The position numbers and the translations under genes are program-made. Source: Hygrocybe punicea (lineage: Eukaryota > Basidiomycota > Agaricomycetes > Agaricales > Hygrophoraceae). Taken from it: a stretch of 64,000 nucleotides of DNA. Below, one piece after another: positions 12,314 to 23,387 of this stretch. The stretch spans positions 2,976,001 to 3,040,000 of the forward strand of contig OY744461.1 of the NCBI GenBank assembly GCA_963556145.1, given 5' to 3'. The notes beneath the pieces were generated by a model. That model saw only the letters and a list, made by a program, of their open reading frames with translations. It made no database searches and was not told where the DNA came from. The first letter of the stretch is position 1; every line of letters begins with the position of its first letter.

Positions 12314-12807
12314 CTCCGAGGGTGGGACTCGTTCGCTGTCTGCGTTTACCGGCCTGTCAAGAATCAGCTTATGCGTTCTAACACATTAATGAAGCATCAG
12401 GACACACCATTTCCAAACCTTCAGCCCATAGCCCTTATTGTGATTGAATTGGAGGACAGCGTTGGTCGAAGTACGGATTTGATGGAGATAGATGCAACTA
12501 CTGGTACTACTATGGATCAAAGGCATGAGTCACAGAGTATGGTGGGTGGGTCACCGCTACATACCAGCACCGTCAACTGATGCATTTATACCCGTCCGAT
12601 TCTCAGACTATGTTTGGTCCCATTTGGTCTAATCGAGTCAATACCAGTCATTCTGAGTCAGTGTCGAGTCAGAAGCCTTGGTGCCTGAGAGCTTTGCTGT
12701 ATATATTCAGTAAATTCTGGCAGTATCGTCAACTCGTCAACTCGCAAATCTTTTCCCTTTCGACTCTTCCTTCTTTCAAGTCTTCCTGGACTATTGATTC
12801 AAATTGA

Positions 12808-14271
12808 ATGTCTGAGGAGGAGGACACCCGGGCCACAGCAAGCCGTAAAAGGGCGGGCGCCCTTACACTTGGGCCAAAAAAACGCCCGTAAGTGTTGAAT
12901 TTTCAAACCTTTTGGATTTGGAAACTTACTGCTCTTATCCCTCTTTACAGCTGTCTCGCTAATCCGTTAATCCATCACGGCTGTCACTTTGGCCGGACCA
13001 TACATGCATTATGCAGTGTTTCGGCCCTTCTCACCAATGGTCTATTACGAGTGGGAGAACTGGCGGAAGAGCTGGATGAAGCTTTTACTTACGAGTTTGT
13101 CTCTCCCACGCTTCAATCATCCGTCCCTAATTTAACCGCGCATAATTGTTCGTCGTCACAGGCAGAGAAGGGAGCACCGAGTTTTTGAGGCATTGTTGCA
13201 GATGATCCCAGGTCTTGAGCAGCGTCTCATGAACGGTGACGGGGAAGATATGGGGAGTATAGCTGAAATGGTACGTCCAGTCAACAAGATCCTTCTGCCG
13301 CTGACCAAGGCTTTTGTCCTTAGATACAAAAGGGGGTGTCAAGCGCCCGCTCTGATGACACGAAAAGTCTCAAGGGTCCTATATTGGATTGGATAACACC
13401 TCGAGGCCAAACCCTCAGCCCACCACTTGGGCGCAATGTCAAGATGGATCGCGGTTTCCACCATGAACGTACAGGAGCGCTGCTCTGCCCTGCAGGCTTG
13501 GATTGGGCCAATGCTGAGTAAGTGGATCCAATCTATCCTTCAGGTTCGTCCTTGCCTCACACTAATTTATACAGAGTTAAAGAGAAGCTGCGAAGTGGAG
13601 AGATGGTAGTTTCCGGTGACCAATGGCCAGTCTTCCTATATGCAGGTTACGATTATGATCCGGAGGACCCGTGGAAGGGCTTGTTCAGAAGTCCGATTCT
13701 CGTTTCAGTGCGTTGTATTTTATCCTCTGTTTCGTTGCTCTGTTATCTACCGACTCATTGCAGGCATATAAGCATGTATTCACGTCGCCAAGTTCCGTTG
13801 ACAAGGAGAACAAGGCCACGCGATCTGGGAATGCACGAATCCATGGCATGACAGGTGTCACCCCAGCGTCACTCGCTTACATAGCGACTCAGGTCTGTCT
13901 GGTCCCGCCTCTGTTTTTCTATCACCCGCTATATAATCCGCTCCAGACTCGGTTCGCCCTCAGCTCCTCCGCAGTTTTCTCGCGGTCCGACACAGTAACA
14001 GACTCCGAACGCTTCTACAGTAGCATTTTGGAACTTTTCGAGGACGTTGAAGAGAAGGAAGAGGTCAACGACCTTATGGTATGGTGGAATCGGTGAGTAG
14101 GTTGACAACTGCTCAGTGGGATCCAATGACAAGCCCATCCTCACAAGCCATATCTTTCCAAGTTATACCTCGGCTCAACGGCCGCTTGCAAAGAATAGCG
14201 CTCTCGCAAAGATCAAGGAGAAGAGGGCCCAGAGACAAGCAGCTGCTGCGGTTGCAGCTCCAACTGAGTGA
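12808..14271 (+). CDS. DUF6698 family protein, intact eight-exon gene
   Basis: Exons: 12808-12887, 12951-13094, 13162-13270, 13324-13517, 13575-13707, 13764-13892, 13947-14092 and 14148-14271; all introns are GT..AG and all joins keep frame. The start MSEEEDTRATASRKR is charged. Diagnostic blocks follow in order: HFGRTIHALCSVSALLTNGL, REHRVFEALLQMIPGLE, IQKGVSSARSDDTKSLKGPI, LDWITPRGQ, HERTGALLCPAGLDW, KEKLRSGEM, DQWPVFLYAGYDYDPEDPWK, GLFR, AYKHVFTSPSSV, ATRSGNARIHGMT, RFALSSSAVFSRSDTVTDSE and EEVNDLMVWWNR. The tail is Lys/Ala-rich (AKIKEKRAQRQAAAAV). The function is unknown. The family is multicopy in Agaricomycetes, and I recall similar proteins near transposons. No stop or frameshift was found. 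Confidence 0.88.
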
Positions 14272-14730
14272 TCACCTCAGTTAGCGGGATAGGGCCTGGG
14301 GAACGTAATTTTTACCATTTGATTAGATTTGCAATGTAGTACCATATGTTGATAAGATTCCAAATGTAGCATACATCAGGAAATCCATCCCATTTGTTCA
14401 TCTATGGTGCCATTCAGATGACAGCTGTGAAGACGCTGAATTGCAGGAAGCTTCCGACGCTATTCGTCCAAGCCGGCTGGTTCTTACCACGCAATACCTG
14501 CAACAGTATGCCTTGTGCTAACTCATCCATATCTCTGGTTCAGGTGCAAACTGATCCCAACCGGCATTCTGACATATCTGGACAAGCAATGTCATACAGT
14601 TGTATCTGATCGAATTTGCCATTCTTACAACATCTGACAGCTTAATATGCTTCATATCAACGCTATCAAGCTTGTAATTTTCACCAATGCTATTTGATAT
14701 TATCTGGGTAGGTAACTGTCTTCAGATTCA
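14272..14730. other. No gene recognised
   Basis: Region between the DUF6698 gene and the 186-bp tandem repeat. Parts (about 14410-14640) faintly resemble the repeat unit (tttgccattctt, ctgacatatctgg) and may be an older diverged copy. Confidence 0.4.
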
Positions 14731-15288
14731 TGTCTTCCTTGTTGATCTGGGCAAGTACTGCCAGCCAGGTGGGACCTATCACACCTGTCATACTTAATAT
14801 GCCGATCGCTACGTGCGACTCTTGTATTACACTGTCATTTTGCTCCATCCGGCAGACTTTGCCATTTCTGCAAACTCTACTGTCTTTTATAAATGCAGAT
14901 AGATATTTCTGTTTGATGTCCTTCTTGTTGATCTGGGCAAGTACTGCCATTCAGGTAGATCCTATCACGCCTGCCATGCTTAATATGCCGACCACTGCCT
15001 GCGACTCTTATATTATATTGTCATTTTGCTCCGTCTGGCAGACTTTGCCATTTCTGCAAACTCTACTGTCTTTTATAAATGCAGATATATATTTCGGTTT
15101 CATGTCCATCCAAGCAAGTATTGTAATTCAGACGCATGCTACCAGGTATCTAATTCTGCTAGGTATGATGAGAGCTACCAGACTTACATATTTGGCAAAT
15201 TTTGGCAAGTCTTGTACCACATAGTCATTTCACTCATTCTGGCACACTTTGCAGTTTCTGCAAACTCGACTGTCCTATATCTTCCATT
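14731..15288. repeat. 186-bp tandem repeat, two close copies and one diverged copy
   Basis: The unit starts tgtcttccttgttgatctgg at 14731 and recurs at 14917; a diverged third unit starts at 15103. The spacing is exactly 186 bp each time, a multiple of three, so the frame is kept. The first two units are open on both strands. On the minus strand each encodes about 62 residues containing VLAQINK, KYLSAFIKDSRVC, RNGKVC and GILSM. I do not recognise the peptide. A coding origin is possible, but a minisatellite is equally consistent. Confidence 0.8.
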
Positions 15289-16214
15289 ACCAGACAATGT
15301 ATAATAGTTATATATATTATTCAAATAATTTATCTGCTAATCATTTATAATCTCATGTCATTTCGTCCACGTTTTCCCAATGGAAGAACTTTTCAGAGAG
15401 AACAGCGGTTCCGTCACCCGGAGAACGCCGGGACTCGTTCAGCCGATTTGGGTGACACCGTAGCATCAGCGTCAAGCCGCCATGAAGCTTGCGACGACAG
15501 ATAGAGCTCACAAGGTGACACGTATTGGGTAAAATACAATAACCGCGTCAACGACCTTTTTCCTTTGCCTTCCTCCTTCCATTCCATCCCTCCTCCACGG
15601 TCATGTAACTCGGCCAAAGTTTTTACGACCCACAATTTCACATCTTCAGTGAACGTTTGGTATTTGTCCACTTCAACTTCATTTTTCCAACTCCTCCGGA
15701 CAATTAGACCATTTCTGCTCACTCAAAGGTTCTCAAATACTCATTCTAGGCATGAATCCCCGACACAACTCTCCAAAGCTCTTGGAAATGCTCCAATCAT
15801 GGATTCTTTGCCAAGAAATTCCTTCATCTTTTATTCTGGTTTCTCTCTCAAATAAAAGACTGATTATTCAAGTTTTGAGACCCTTTCCCCCAAGCACAAA
15901 GTCTTGTCATTGGACAGTGAAGCATCCACATGATTATTAATTTACAATAGAATTAAGAATTCAGACTCTCTATACTTTTGGCTCATTTCCCTCTCTCATA
16001 TTAATCCTTAGTGAGCATTCTACAAAGCATGAAAAGCAATGCCTGAAGTCACTCAAAAGTATTAAGCCATGTCATTGTCTAATAGTGAAGTCACTGAAAA
16101 TTTCAATGATTTTTTTTATCACTGAAGGTCTCATTTTTTGTCTGAAAAGTAGTTAGTTTTATCACTTTATTACAGCATTTTCGGTGCTATAATATAAACA
16201 GAGGTATTACTGAT
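15289..16214. other. No gene recognised
   Basis: About 0.9 kb. A minus-strand frame (15722-15414) containing RSWKNEVEVDKYQTFTEDVK is open but matches nothing I know. The rest is AT-rich. Similar cattgtctaatagtgaag and cattggacagtgaagc segments occur near 16071 and 15908. Confidence 0.4.
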
Positions 16215-16255
16215 CTAATCGACTCTGCTTAAGGAGCACATGCAGATCAGCCAGC

Positions 16256-17120
16256 TTGCTATCTCTGGCTTGGAGCCAGGAGAGAAAACAAGTCCATCAA
16301 AAAATGGCACTCGGTTGTTTCTCCCCTTCTTTCAGCAGGGAGCTTCTGCCAGGTATGTACAACATGCCTATCCATGCTGTCCCGAAACTGCAATCAGTCA
16401 ATCTCTGCCTCGTCATTGACCACAGCACTGGTGTTCATTCTCTCAACTCACTCATCTCCTGCTCAGCCATCATAGGCTCACACCTTGACACCTTACACAA
16501 CCTTGGGCAGGCATTACTCAATTTCCAACGAGATCGTGGTGTTGTCCCCCTGACACTTTTTAAATCTGATGTTTCTCAGGCTTACCACTGGATGCCACTA
16601 CATTTCCTTTACCAAGTGAAGCAAATCATGATGATCAATGGTGAGCAGTTTGTAGATCGCAACAATAATTTTGGCAACAGGGAAGCCTACCGCATCTGGG
16701 CTGCCTTCATGGCACTAGTCATTTGGATTGCAATATACATCAAGCATCTTGTGGATCTGTTTACCTAACATTCTCTTTTGAGGTCACCACTGACTCACTG
16801 GTCACTTAGCTTACTATGCCCCTTACAATACTTGGTACCTGCGCAAGCAGACTCAGCTCCTCCTACTCTGGGATGAGATCGGCCTCCCCCATGAGAAGGT
16901 GAAGCAAGAGTTCGGTGACACACTTATGATCATTGGTTTTGAATGTGATGCTAATGCCATGACTTTCATGATTGTACCTGCTGCTTGTGTCAACCTTTTG
17001 AATGCCATCACCAAGTTTGTCGAGGCTCCCCAAGGTGGCCACCACCACTCACTGTGGAAATTCCAATGCATGGCTGGTTGGGTCAATTGGGCCCTAAATG
17101 TTTTTCCCCTCTTATGACCT
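16256..17120 (+). pseudogene. DIRS reverse transcriptase (decayed)
   Basis: The frame 16256-16768 contains LLPGMYNMPIHAVPK, LCLVIDHSTG..SLNSLIS, SDVSQAYHWMPLHFLYQVKQ and VDRNNNFGNREAYRIW, the conserved blocks of DIRS reverse transcriptases; SDV carries the first catalytic aspartate. The second motif, usually YVDD, is degraded to LVDL near 16750 and is followed by TAA. The reading continues in other frames with LLLWDEIGLPHEKVKQEFGD and IIGFECDANAMTF (about 16855-16975). Frameshifts and the lost aspartate make it inactive. Confidence 0.8.
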
Positions 17121-17266
17121 TCACTGTCCAACATCTACAACAAAATCGCCAGAAAATCAAACTCAGACGCACTCATTTTCCTGAACAAAGCCATCATTGC
17201 TGACTTACTCTGGCTGCATCATCATATAGAGTCCACTGTGGGGGTACATGTCCTCAATGCTTCTGT

Positions 17267-17636
17267 TTGGGGCCTCTGAATGCCAACATCACGATCTATG
17301 GTGATGCCTGCCTCACCGGTCTGGCCTTCGTCTACCCCTCCACTGGACTGGGCTTCCAGCACCGACCCCCATCATATGCCCCTCCTGGGAACATTTTCTA
17401 CCTGGAGGTCCCTGTGGTGCTTTGGGCTCTCAAACATGCTGCTAGTGCTTCTTTCTCTGGTCGCTTGGTGATTTACACTGACAGCACAAACACATTTACA
17501 ATGAGATCCTGAAGAGTGCAGTTGATCTCATGATTGCCCACTCCATTGGCCTTTGAGTGTGCCAGATTGAAGGTTCTTCCAACGTCGTTGCTGATACCCT
17601 GTCTTGCGACCATGTTGATATAGCACTAGCACTGTA
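17267..17636 (+). pseudogene. DIRS RNase H domain (decayed)
   Basis: The segment ITIYGDACLTGLAFVYP carries the first catalytic aspartate, IFYLEVPVVLWAL the glutamate, and RLVIYTDSTNT the next aspartate. Frame is then lost, but the conserved tail (LKSAVDLMIAHSIGL, IEGSSNVVADTLS) is still readable at about 17510-17605 with stops. It follows the reverse transcriptase, as expected for DIRS. Confidence 0.75.
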
Positions 17637-17639
17637 GAT

Positions 17640-19306
17640 GTGGGTTCAGGGTGGCTTCGGAACATAAATCATAACCAGAGGGTGTCAGAATAGAAGTGAC
17701 AGTGGATAACCAGTGTCAGGGATAGTGGTAAAAGAGTAGTAAAGAAATGGAAAGTAAAGCTGCCATATAAACTAAGAAAATAGACAGATAACAATAATCC
17801 GGACTGAAAATGGATAAAATAAGAAGGAACCCAATGATGCCAACGACATCGGGTACGGTGGGTTGGGTTGGGTTGGGTTTGGTTGGGTTGGGAATGATGA
17901 ACAAATGATAGGAACTAAGAGGAGGTCAATGAGGACAACTACAAAAGTCTAAGGATCTATGAGGACAAGCATTTGAAGGGATTTTTTTTTATTTTTTTAT
18001 TTTTAGATTCCATTTTTTTTGTCCATTGGGGTGAACCCTATGTAGGACCTTACATACAGGGTTTTTTTTTCTACATAGTTTTTACTTAACATGATCACTT
18101 GGGTCTACTATATAAGAAGCCCATAGACTGGACACCCCCCCCCCCTAAAGTAGCCTATAGACAATCATCTATGCCCTATAATTTGCACATTTTAACTGCC
18201 AGGACCTTTTCTTCTATCTCCATCTAACTTCATCCTCAGCCAGGCCCCATTCCAAACCTCAACATATGTGACTACTATCTCCAGACTGACACCCATGCAT
18301 TATCAACACAGTGAATTATGCTTCCCACACCACTTCCACCAAACCACTTCCCACCCCGTCAACTCCATCCCCACAGAGGCACCTAATGAGAAGGAGGGAA
18401 GCCGAGCTTTTGTTAGAATTTTTAGCAGGAGAGAAGTTAATTCAGGAAGATTGTCATAAGAAGCAAAGGAACAGATGTAAGATTCAAATTTGTTGTCAAA
18501 TGCCTGCAGATGTGGTCAAACTTTGATGCAACTTGATCACAAAGACAGATGATACATCAAGGTACAAAGAGTCAGATGGTCAGAACTCCCAGCCTCAAGT
18601 GAAAACATGGGAGGATCCGGGTTTGAACCCCAGCACTTATGGCATAGCCTGGCTTGAGGTGCAGAGCAGTAGACCACTATACTACCCTGCCCTGATTTGA
18701 AGGGATTAAAAGATGATTCTGACTGTAAGGAAATGGGGACTAAGGGTATCTTTTTTTTGTACAGTCATCAGGGACCGTTTTTATAGTACCTGAGTGGGTA
18801 GTCTACTTTCAGTCATGTCTACTTCGGCTGATGGAAACTACAAAGAGAAGTTGGAATGGGGATGTAAAGGGTTGCAATGCAACAGAGACAGGAAAATGGA
18901 GGGGAAAATGAATATCCAAGGAAAAGATCTAAAATGTCATGTTTATCTCCAAAGGGACAAGGGGATGGGTATACAAAGTCGGGAATCAAGTCCGATGAGA
19001 TCCATCTCCTAGAATTGGGTCTCTGGGGCTTATGAGCCTAACAGATTTGGTCCAAAAGCAGCCATGACAAAGTGGCATACATCGGGTCACGTTGGGTCAC
19101 ATCACATCACATCACGTCGGGTTACGTCGGGTTGGAATGCCAGTCGTTTGGAGGCATTGGGTTCATCCGGATTCGTGAGATATTGACAATACGGACTCAG
19201 GGGGATGTTGACCCTCTACAGTACACCAGCCTAACCTCCAGCTTCACATCCACCCACTACTGAAATTTGAAAAACCCCCTAAAAGTACGCTGGGGTCACC
19301 ACCGCA
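17640..19306. other. DIRS interior between RNase H and recombinase; no intact gene
   Basis: Low-complexity stretches include repeated gggtt units at 17857-17893, homopolymer T runs near 17976-18075, a run of 13 C at 18134-18146, and gggtcac/catcac repeats at 19085-19125. A tRNA-like segment lies at 18611-18691 (separate entry). Length suggests one or more old insertions here, but no paired ends were found. Confidence 0.5.
18611..18691 (-). repeat. tRNA-related (SINE-like) segment with A and B boxes
   Basis: On the minus strand, tagtatagtgg (18684-18674) fits an RNA polymerase III A box and gggttcaaaccc (18630-18619) is a perfect B box. The distance between them is about 10 nt longer than in a normal tRNA and the acceptor stem does not pair. 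It is therefore a tRNA-derived repeat rather than a working tRNA. No poly-A or other tail was recognised. Confidence 0.55.
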
Positions 19307-21387
19307 ATGACCACCTCACCCCCATGGTCCCGGCAGTGCCTGCATGAGCTGTGGACCCTCAAGCATTTATTACATGAACACTCAATAGTTTTAGGTCTTT
19401 TTATTGACAAATCCACTCATTCCATTTACACTTCTGCTTTCAATTCCTACATTGCTTTCTGCAAAATCCACCATTTCCCAATAGACCCCACACCAGAAAC
19501 CCTTAGTTTTTTCGTTGTCTTCATGTCCACTCACATTAAACCTTCTTCAGTTGACAACTACCTGTCAGGAATTGTGAATCAGCTAGAGGACCACTTCATA
19601 AACACTTCAATAGTTGCCTTGTTTCCAAAACCCTTGCCAGTTGCAAACATCATTTCAGCTCACCAACAAACTGCAAAGATCTGCTGTCATGCACTGACCT
19701 GTGCCTTGCCATCACATCCTTTAGTAACTCTTCATCCCATGATGATAGTGTTGCCGAAGTTCAGTTTGGTCTGGTTCCGAGCCTTTTTGGTGGAACCGCA
19801 AACTGAACTTCGGGTCCGGTTTGGCGCATGGCCAAACCTGGACCCAGATGGCATTGAACCATCTCACCACATTTGGTCTGGGTTCAGATGCAGTCTGAAC
19901 CCAGACCGAGGTTGGCTCACCCTGTGAGCTCCATTCTCCTCATGAATGGCAGGCACATATCAATTGATATGGCGCTACACTTCGTGAGGTAGTTGGGCTG
20001 CGGAAGAGCCATCCGGTGCTGCTGCTGCTGCTGCTGCCATCACATTGCTGCTGTTGCTGTGGCCGTTGGTGTTGTTGCTGCTGCTGCTGCCATTGCCGTG
20101 GCACTGCTGCTGTTGCCACCATTGCTGCTGATACTGCTGCTGCCGTCATTGCTGCCATCATTGCTGCCACTGCCGGCGCTGCTCCTGCTGCCATTGCCGT
20201 TGCTGCTGCCACTGCTGCCGCTGCTGTTGTGGCCGTTGCTGCTGCCGCTGCCGTTGCCATTGCCATTGCCACTGCTGCTGCTGCTGCTGGCATTGCTGCT
20301 GCTGCTGCTGGCCATTGTGGTTGTCATTGCCATTGTTGTTGCCACCACTGGTGGTGGTGGTGGTGGTGGTGGTGGTGTTGCAGCTGTCACGTGTCCGTTG
20401 GCATTGGGTTGGCGTTGGCATCCATCTTGTGCCAAGATGGGTGTGGCCGTGACGTGGTCACGGTCGAGTTCCCTGTCGCAATCACATTAGTAAAGTTAAA
20501 AAAAGATTGAAACTGACCTTGATGAACACAACACAAATTCAACTCGTGTTGATGTTGTGTTGCGTGTTGATGTTGTGTTGTGTGAATGGTCACGGCCAGT
20601 CACATGATACCATTTAACACGAAATAGTAAGTAAAGAAATATGAAAAACAAATGAAATAAATACCGTAAAAATAGCTGCGTTCGCGGTTTGGACGCGGTT
20701 TGGAGTCGTTGAGGAAATCTGGCGGGCCTTGAAACCCGGAACTGAACCCACGGTCCGGTTCAGCACTTGGCTGAACTTAGACTGAACCTAGGGTTCGGTT
20801 CAGGGTTTGAACTGGGTTTGGCTAGGTTCAGAACCGAACTATGGCAACACTACATGATGACAAACTTTTTATTGCACAGCTCCTCACTGGCTTATTTGCA
20901 CTCCTACGGCTCGGTGAACTCACTTACCCTGATCAAACTTCTCTGCATAAGCCCCACAAACTTTCACTATGGCACTCTGTCTCTTCCATGACAACGAGCT
21001 ACAGCTATCTTCTACCTTCCCACAAAGCAGACACTTTCTTTGAGGGCAACACACTCCACATTCAATGACTCCCAGAAGTTGATGACCCCTACCACCACTT
21101 TTATCTTTACTTAGCCTCTCATGATGAGCTTTTCCCCTTTCACCCTCAGCTCTGGCTTAAGTCTGATGGCTCTGTCCCATGCCACTCCTGGTTCATTAAA
21201 TGCCTGCACATTGGCAGGCCAGTCAATGTGTGCAGGTGGTGCCACCTCTCTTGCCATTACAGAGGCACTGCCACACATAATCCAGGTTGCAGGCAGATGG
21301 TCTTCTTCCGCTTTCACAATCTACATTTGTAAAAACCCAATTCTTCTCCATGCCTTGATCCATGGTCATCCTGCTTTCTCCATCTGA
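19307..21387 (+). pseudogene. DIRS tyrosine recombinase, split by hAT-1
   Basis: The 5' part (19307-19745) has YTSAFNSYIAFCKIHHF and SVDNYLSGIVNQLE, typical of the N-terminal SAM-like domain. After hAT-1, the catalytic domain resumes at 20853: FIAQLLTGLFALLRLGELTYP (catalytic Arg) and LLPSHKADTFFEGN. The second catalytic block reads GQSMCAGGATSLA where DIRS recombinases have GHSMRAGGAT, so both the His and Arg of HxxR are changed (to Gln and Cys). GRWSSSAFTIYI retains the last conserved residues with the Tyr. Stops and a frameshift near 21065 also break it. The recombinase is inactive. Confidence 0.8.
19746..20852. mobile_element. hAT-1: non-autonomous hAT element with exact 8-bp target duplication
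   Basis: The ends are tagtgttgcc (19746) and ggcaacacta (20852), flanked by catgatga at 19738-19745 and 20853-20860. An 8-bp duplication and this end sequence identify the hAT superfamily. Subterminal DNA repeats the motif ggttcag and its complement (transposase-binding-like iterations). The 1107-bp interior is rich in CTG, CCA and GGT triplets (19990-20400) and encodes no transposase. hAT-3 without its insertion has the same length class and matches it in reverse orientation. Confidence 0.92.
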
Positions 21388-21405
21388 CACTTTTTCAATC
21401 TCTCA

Positions 21406-21474
21406 CTATTCTGCAGTTTGTTCTTTTACACACTTATCTAAGATAAGTGTGCAAAAGAACAAACTGCAGAATAG
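21406..21474. repeat. 69-bp palindrome in the DIRS element
   Basis: Arms 21406-21439 and 21441-21474 are reverse complements with one mismatch, and almost no loop. It lies just downstream of the recombinase frame and before the right terminal repeat. Confidence 0.9.
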
Positions 21475-22680
21475 ATAAGTTATCTTTCCTTAGCCTTTAC
21501 TTGGATACTTGGACACTGGGCGCTTTCCTGCCAGTAACCCCTTTTCTTTTTTCATTCTATCTTCTTGACATTCATGTCATCCTCCCATCTTCTTTCTCCA
21601 TCAGAACCCATCTTCTATACACTTTTTACTGATTGTACTCCACAAATGTCATTTTGTGATGGACTTGTTTTCTCTCCTGGCTCCAAGCCAGAGAGAGCAA
21701 GCTCCAATTATCTAGCTAATCTTCATGTGCTCCTTAAGTAGTGTTGCTGTAGTCCAGTTCGGAACTGATCTGAACCCGGTTCAAACCCTGAACTAAACCC
21801 TAAGTTCAGTCTAAAGTTCAGCCAAGTGCTGAACTGGACTGCAGGTTCAGTTTGCAGTTCCAGCGAGGCACAGACTTTCAAACCAGATTCAAACACGGTT
21901 CAAACTGCGAACTGTAATGTCTATATACCTATGAAGATACTCATTTAGATACTCATTTTTTGTATGAAACCATGTGAACTTGGGTCATGTGACCTTACAA
22001 TTCACGTGAATTTGACTCAACAACAACAGCAACAAACAACAACAGCAACACAGGTAAGTAATTAGTTTATTTCTTACTTTACTGACATTTTCTTACACAA
22101 AGAAGCCCCCCATGGCCCACGCCCACACCCACACCAATGCCTGCCAGCGCCCATGCCAAAACCACACCAATGCCCATGATGGGAACCACGGATGGTAGCA
22201 ACAGAAGGATGCAGCGGGGAGTGGTGCGGCCACCCCCACTGCTAAGGTACGTTGTCTTTATTATATTTCATTGTTTATCTATACTTACCCCCCACAGCTC
22301 CATGATGCCTGTGAGCGTGGACGTGGCAGCAGCCCCACGGAAACCCCAGCAGCAGTGGCAGCAGCCATGGCTGTAACGAAAACGGCAGCACCAACAATGG
22401 CAGCGGCAGTGGCAATGGCAACAGCAGCAGCAGCAGTGACAGCGGCAATGGCAGCAGTAGCAACAACAGCGCTGGCAGCAAAATGAAGGTCCCCCCTTCC
22501 TCCCCACCCCTCCCAACTCCTCGCAACCCCAGGCCCATGTCAATTGACATGGTGCTGTGGCTTGTGAGGAAATTTGAGGGTGGAGGAGGATGGTTCATGG
22601 TGCAAACCGCATCCAGATGCAGACCGAACTGCATGGAACAGTCCTACGTGGTCCCAGTTCCAGTTCAGCAGAAGGGCCGA

Positions 22681-23324
22681 TGATACCCTATATGTAGCTA
22701 TAAGAAGGGAAATCCTACAACTACTAAAGGTGAAAAGGTGCAAGGAAGCTTCGGAAAGCCTACACTAGTATAGGAAAGGGAAGAGAAGTAATATAAGTGT
22801 ATGAGAAACTCAATAGAAGTGCTGCGATCAAAACTGGAGTGGTGCGATCAAAATCGAAGAGTTGTGATAAAATCAAAAGTCACAGTGAGATTGAAGGGTC
22901 AGACAGTGAGAGAATGTGATAGAATGTGAAGAGAATGGAACTAGGATGAAGGGGAAGCTCTGAGATGAAGGGTGAATGATGGTCTGTCTTGATTCTCTGG
23001 GGGTTCTCTGTCTAGTGGCTCATACAGGCAGGTATATAAGCTGTCAGGACAAAGGAAGAGAGATGAAAGGATGATGCTAAAAGGAGATATGTGAGATAAA
23101 GGGCATATAGAAGAAAGGATAGGTAGAGAGAACGATAAATGAATATAGAGAACAAAGAGAACAAAGGAAATACTTCGAAGTGCGATAACTAAATATCTCC
23201 GAAGTCGCAGAAGATCGCAATAGTTGCGATGTGATTGGAAGGTTGAAGAGTGGTGAGTCACATCAAATCGCAAGGAATCGCAAAATATATGAAATTGGAG
23301 CTCAGGATGGCTGAGTGCATATCA
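22681..23324 (-). mobile_element. Possible solo LTR inside hAT-2
   Basis: This segment is absent from related hAT copies. It begins tgata and ends tatca (TG..CA inverted ends). Its complement has a pyrimidine-rich run, a TATA-like agcttatatacc near 23040 and many ctttct/ttctct stretches, as in fungal LTRs. The flanking bases ccga and ccaa match 3 of 4, so the duplication is only suggestive. No second copy is in the window. Confidence 0.4.
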
Positions 23325-23387
23325 CCAAACTGAACTGAGGGTCCGGTTTTGAGTTCAGCCAAAAAGGCCGAAAACCGGACCAAACGG

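Noticed and set aside
19085..19125. CRISPR-like spacing of catcac/gggtcac repeats
   Set aside because: Units are too short and directly adjacent without spacers; the genome is eukaryotic.
20016..20510. Long Leu-, Cys-, Ala- or Ser-rich frames on both strands
   Set aside because: They are artefacts of imperfect CTG/CCA/GGT triplet arrays in hAT-1; every frame is open and the peptides are low complexity. The same applies at 22270-22480, 30570-30870, 31970-32320 and 35210-36070.
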